Below, one piece after another: positions 62,501 to 64,000 of a DNA stretch of 64,000 bases. Every line of letters starts with the position of its first letter. The first letter of the stretch is position 1. This DNA is from JADFJB01 sp964464595 (GTDB lineage Bacteria > Zhuqueibacterota > JdFR-76 > DREG01). The position numbers and the translations under genes are program-made. The notes beneath the pieces are model-generated. The model was not told the DNA's origin. It saw only the letters and a list, made by a program, of their open reading frames with translations, and made no database searches. The stretch lies in assembly GCA_964464595.1 (NCBI GenBank), contig CAYXGW010000001.1, forward strand, positions 136,410-200,409. Reading direction: 5' to 3'.

Positions 62501-64000
62501 CTCAATGGCGAAATAACCAATAATGGCAATGCTTCGACTGAGCAGGGTTTCAAGGTGAATTTCTTTTTATCCAGCTCAACAAACGCCCCCAATTATAGTT
62601 TATTTTTGCATTCATTCAAAATATCTGGTTTGTCATCAGGGGAGAGTAGAAGTTTTAGCGAAACAGGTACAATACCTACGAGTACCAGTCTGGGTAATTA
62701 TTATGTTTGGGTAAGCATCGATCCAGATGATGAAATCAACGAAAGTAATGAAAACGATAATCAAACATATGTAAACAAAATGCTGACCGTTTTGGATAAC
62801 GGTTCACAAAATTTAGTATCGAATTTAAATCCAAGTAACTATAAAATAGCTTATTTGAATGAAGGGGATCAATATTTAATTGACCGTGAATACACTCTCA
62901 CAGATATACCTGCTGAACTAGAAGGCTTTTTGTGGATTAAAACAGCAATGGAGGATAAATTTAAAAAGGATTTAGATTTTTATTTCGATATTAACGAAGA
63001 TGCAACAATCTATATTGCCCATGACCACCGCTTAACACCACCAGGCTGGCTAACGACTAATTTCACGAAAACAGGAATGACCATACAAGTAAGTGATTTG
63101 AGAATGAATCATTGGGAAATATGGTCTAAAACATTTGGAGCAGGTAGAGTAGCTCTTGGTGACAATGGTGCCACTTCGGACCCAGCAGCGATGTATGTTG
63201 TGCTTATTAAGGAAGACGCTGGTACAATACAAAATTTAGTATCGAATTTAAACCCAAGTAATTATAAAACGGCTTATTTGAATGAAGGGGATCTATATTT
63301 AATTGACCGTGAATACACCCTCACGGATATACCTGCTGAACTAGAAGGCTTTTTGTGGATTAAAACAGCAATGGAGGATAAATTTAAAAAGGATTTAGAT
63401 TTTTATTTCGATATTAACGAAGATGCAACGATCTATATTACCTATGACCACCGCTTAACACCACCAGGCTGGCTAACTGCTAATTTCACAAAAACAGGAA
63501 TGACCATACAAGTAAGTGATTGGAGAATGAATCATTGGGAAATATGGTCTAAAAAATTTGGAGCAGGTAGAGTAACTCTCGGTGACAATGGTGCCACTTC
63601 GGACCCAGCAGCGATGTATGTTGTACTTATTAAGGAAGGCGCTGGTATTATCACATTACCGGGAAGACCTGCTTTATTATCTCCCTCGAATGGCAGCGAC
63701 ATAACAGATCAGACACCTTCACTTGACTGGCAGGAAGTTTCAGGGGCGACTGGATTTGACGTTCAGTTAGACAATAATCAGGATTTTTCTTCACCAGTAA
63801 TCAATACGTCAACCACGGCTAGTATCTATACTCTGAACAGTAATTTATCAGGCGGTACATACTACTGGCGAGTTCGCGCAAATAACAGTGCTGGGGCTGG
63901 TCAATGGAGTTCAACTTGGAGTTTTGTGATCGTCACATTACCAGCAAGACCGGCTTTATTGTCTCCCTCGAATGGCAGCGACACAACAAATCAGAGACCT
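59561..64000 (+). CDS. Giant secreted metalloprotease/VWA multidomain protein (3' end beyond window)
   Basis: The frame is open from ATG 59561 to the window edge (1480 codons). In order: signal peptide (LLFVLLVGFTLVATLNLQGQ); a zincin-like region with VSVVLHELCHGFGFSG (HExxHxxGF, about residues 243-258); a Calx-beta-like domain (about 410-510); a VWA domain with MIDAS DRSYS (DVALIIDRSYSMIGQKF, about 520-690); beta-sandwich domains including a CARDB-like one (about 965-1070); two near-identical 141-residue units (62807-63229 and 63230-63650); then Fn3-like repeats beginning RPALLSPSNGSD. It is likely surface-exposed or released, for adhesion or protein degradation. A C-terminal sorting domain is expected beyond the edge. 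Confidence 0.9.
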   Translation, partial: MSKAPKKLLFVLLVGFTLVATLNLQGQNSGINNNVATNRLQVPNIRPTELYNMVLTEDGLKCLIFEGCYTIGQVVQRVEKLGLINFDIQKALDHQFDFHGQPPDYFQNSKVQRMFKPDADTINVVYNGFSVQEQTAFQNAVDIWAATITSTITINVVANWTPLGAAVLGSAGSNSLFGDFVGGQDNTLYSAALANELAGTDLRTEENNPGNGHEIKANFNSSFTNWYFGTDANPDSNEFDFVSVVLHELCHGFGFSGSIRPATGGQAEWGYQSQSNTSIDPMIYDRFTEDISGNLLINTSIYANPSVALLTQVTTDLENFVNAPLNFSTNGDTRTILFTPTVWDTGSSYSHWRDITYDGTTNSLMTHSIGNGESQHDPGPLTMAFLMDMGWPMDQINVVPDIDFSTANFSVNENIGQTQLTLNRINGDLRISSIVQVNITGGTASGGASPPADYNNTTFPITVSFSPNETSKAVNVPIFDDTTVEGNETVTFSITQVSNADIIGQTTTILNISDDDANVDVALIIDRSYSMIGQKFTDAKIGAKTFVGFMENGDNVAVIGFETNASVYFSLTTITSVATKASAQSAINNIQLGDFTSIGGGMQLGQGELSKGDTRHPHAMLLLTDGIENRPPEVKDVLPTIPDKTDVYTIGLGAGADQNLLNDIANQTGGRYDFAPSSSDLQLIYQNIRGQLTGQETIANYKGSITQGSTKSHSVQIDALTSSARFSISFQGNDVDLELVTPTGSKITPQVATSNPSIEYVEGPTYDYYTVSSPQAGQWTMKIIGRDVPLTETYLASVQVSSNLIMNVFLDKNEYDTGESILLSASITENSSSVLGAAVTVDVTLPTSSTSLYQNAIVSLNEETEDVLENKNHDDFGFRKSLAGYELTYTNESFTLYDDGSHGDGAANDGIYANYFSNTSNDGSYIFTVMANGNAPSAGSFMRESSISTFVKQGGGIDPNLINTSLSFTPSTVSPGNSINLNGEITNNGNASTEQGFKVNFFLSSSTNAPNYSLFLHSFKISGLSSGESRSFSETGTIPTSTSLGNYYVWVSIDPDDEINESNENDNQTYVNKMLTVLDNGSQNLVSNLNPSNYKIAYLNEGDQYLIDREYTLTDIPAELEGFLWIKTAMEDKFKKDLDFYFDINEDATIYIAHDHRLTPPGWLTTNFTKTGMTIQVSDLRMNHWEIWSKTFGAGRVALGDNGATSDPAAMYVVLIKEDAGTIQNLVSNLNPSNYKTAYLNEGDLYLIDREYTLTDIPAELEGFLWIKTAMEDKFKKDLDFYFDINEDATIYITYDHRLTPPGWLTANFTKTGMTIQVSDWRMNHWEIWSKKFGAGRVTLGDNGATSDPAAMYVVLIKEGAGIITLPGRPALLSPSNGSDITDQTPSLDWQEVSGATGFDVQLDNNQDFSSPVINTSTTASIYTLNSNLSGGTYYWRVRANNSAGAGQWSSTWSFVIVTLPARPALLSPSNGSDTTNQRP
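62807..63650 (+). repeat. In-frame tandem duplication of a 423-bp unit inside the giant protein gene
   Basis: The unit starts CAAAATTTAGTATCGAATTTAA at 62807 and again at 63230, an offset of 423 bp (141 codons). Only scattered base changes separate the copies, so the duplication is recent or kept uniform. The protein unit reads NLVSNLNPSNYK, then IDREYTLTDIPAELEGFLWI and WEIWSKTFGAGRV. Confidence 0.9.

Noticed and set aside
1..64000. Transposase, tyrosine recombinase, phage or rRNA/tRNA genes
   Set aside because: I looked for typical motifs (DDE-type, R..HxxR..Y, tRNA cloverleaf anticodon arms) and found none I could support.

Overview
The window is 64 kb of an AT-rich bacterial chromosome. 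It most resembles an uncultured or little-studied member of the Fibrobacterota/Chlorobiota/Bacteroidota (FCB) group, of the KSB1/Calditrichota/Ignavibacteria type. The clues are a secreted protein ending in a Por/FlgD-like sorting domain (EQNYPNPFNPSTEIQY), duplicated prefix-domain FtsX permeases next to a PadR regulator, and an RskA-type anti-sigma factor. This placement is inference. No rRNA, tRNA, CRISPR array, IS transposase or integrase was recognised.

Layout. 1-1.5 kb: the 5' part of a PAS histidine kinase running off the left edge. 2-3 kb: decayed gene fragments, namely two copies of the 3' end of a methyltransferase-like gene around a frameshifted clan AA aspartic protease. 3.3-8.5 kb: a GC-richer two-gene operon of a triple-TIR-like protein and a STAND NTPase with a 14-blade WD40 region, the best candidate here for an immune or cell-suicide system. 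8.9-14.9 kb: single genes (serine hydrolase broken by a frameshift, VOC protein, YiiX-like papain-fold protein, HEAT protein, second TIR protein). 14.9-20.6 kb: PadR plus two FtsX/MacB-type permeases. 20.6-22.1 kb: palindromic repeats and an orphan HicB.

22.2-34.9 kb and 44.9-50.4 kb are the most unusual parts. Single genes, nearly all on the minus strand, are separated by short hairpins or by a recurring ~110-bp element. The sites resemble integron attC sites: an RYYYAAC box just after a stop codon, imperfect inverted arms (two with one unpaired G), and a GTTRRRY-like box just before the next start codon. The genes are typical cassette cargo: Shedu-like nuclease, HEPN protein, DUF6236-like protein, trypsin-like protease, 2OG-Fe(II) oxygenase, AlkC, GDPD, PhzF, a GNAT acetyltransferase and small membrane or lipoproteins. 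No integrase gene lies in the window, so this would be a CALIN-like (integrase-distant) array. In four places cargo sits between two copies of the same gene 3' end.

The rest is ordinary chromosome: outer-membrane barrel and secreted amidase (34.9-38.2 kb), HDOD-HPP pair (38.7-40.3 kb), a DUF4331 and TPR pair (41.3-44.7 kb), an ECF sigma/anti-sigma pair (50.7-52.1 kb), VOC, SDR and M28 peptidase genes, thrB-thrC (56.1-58.6 kb), and the first 1480 codons of a giant secreted metalloprotease/VWA protein running off the right edge. Several intergenic gaps hold palindromic dispersed repeats.
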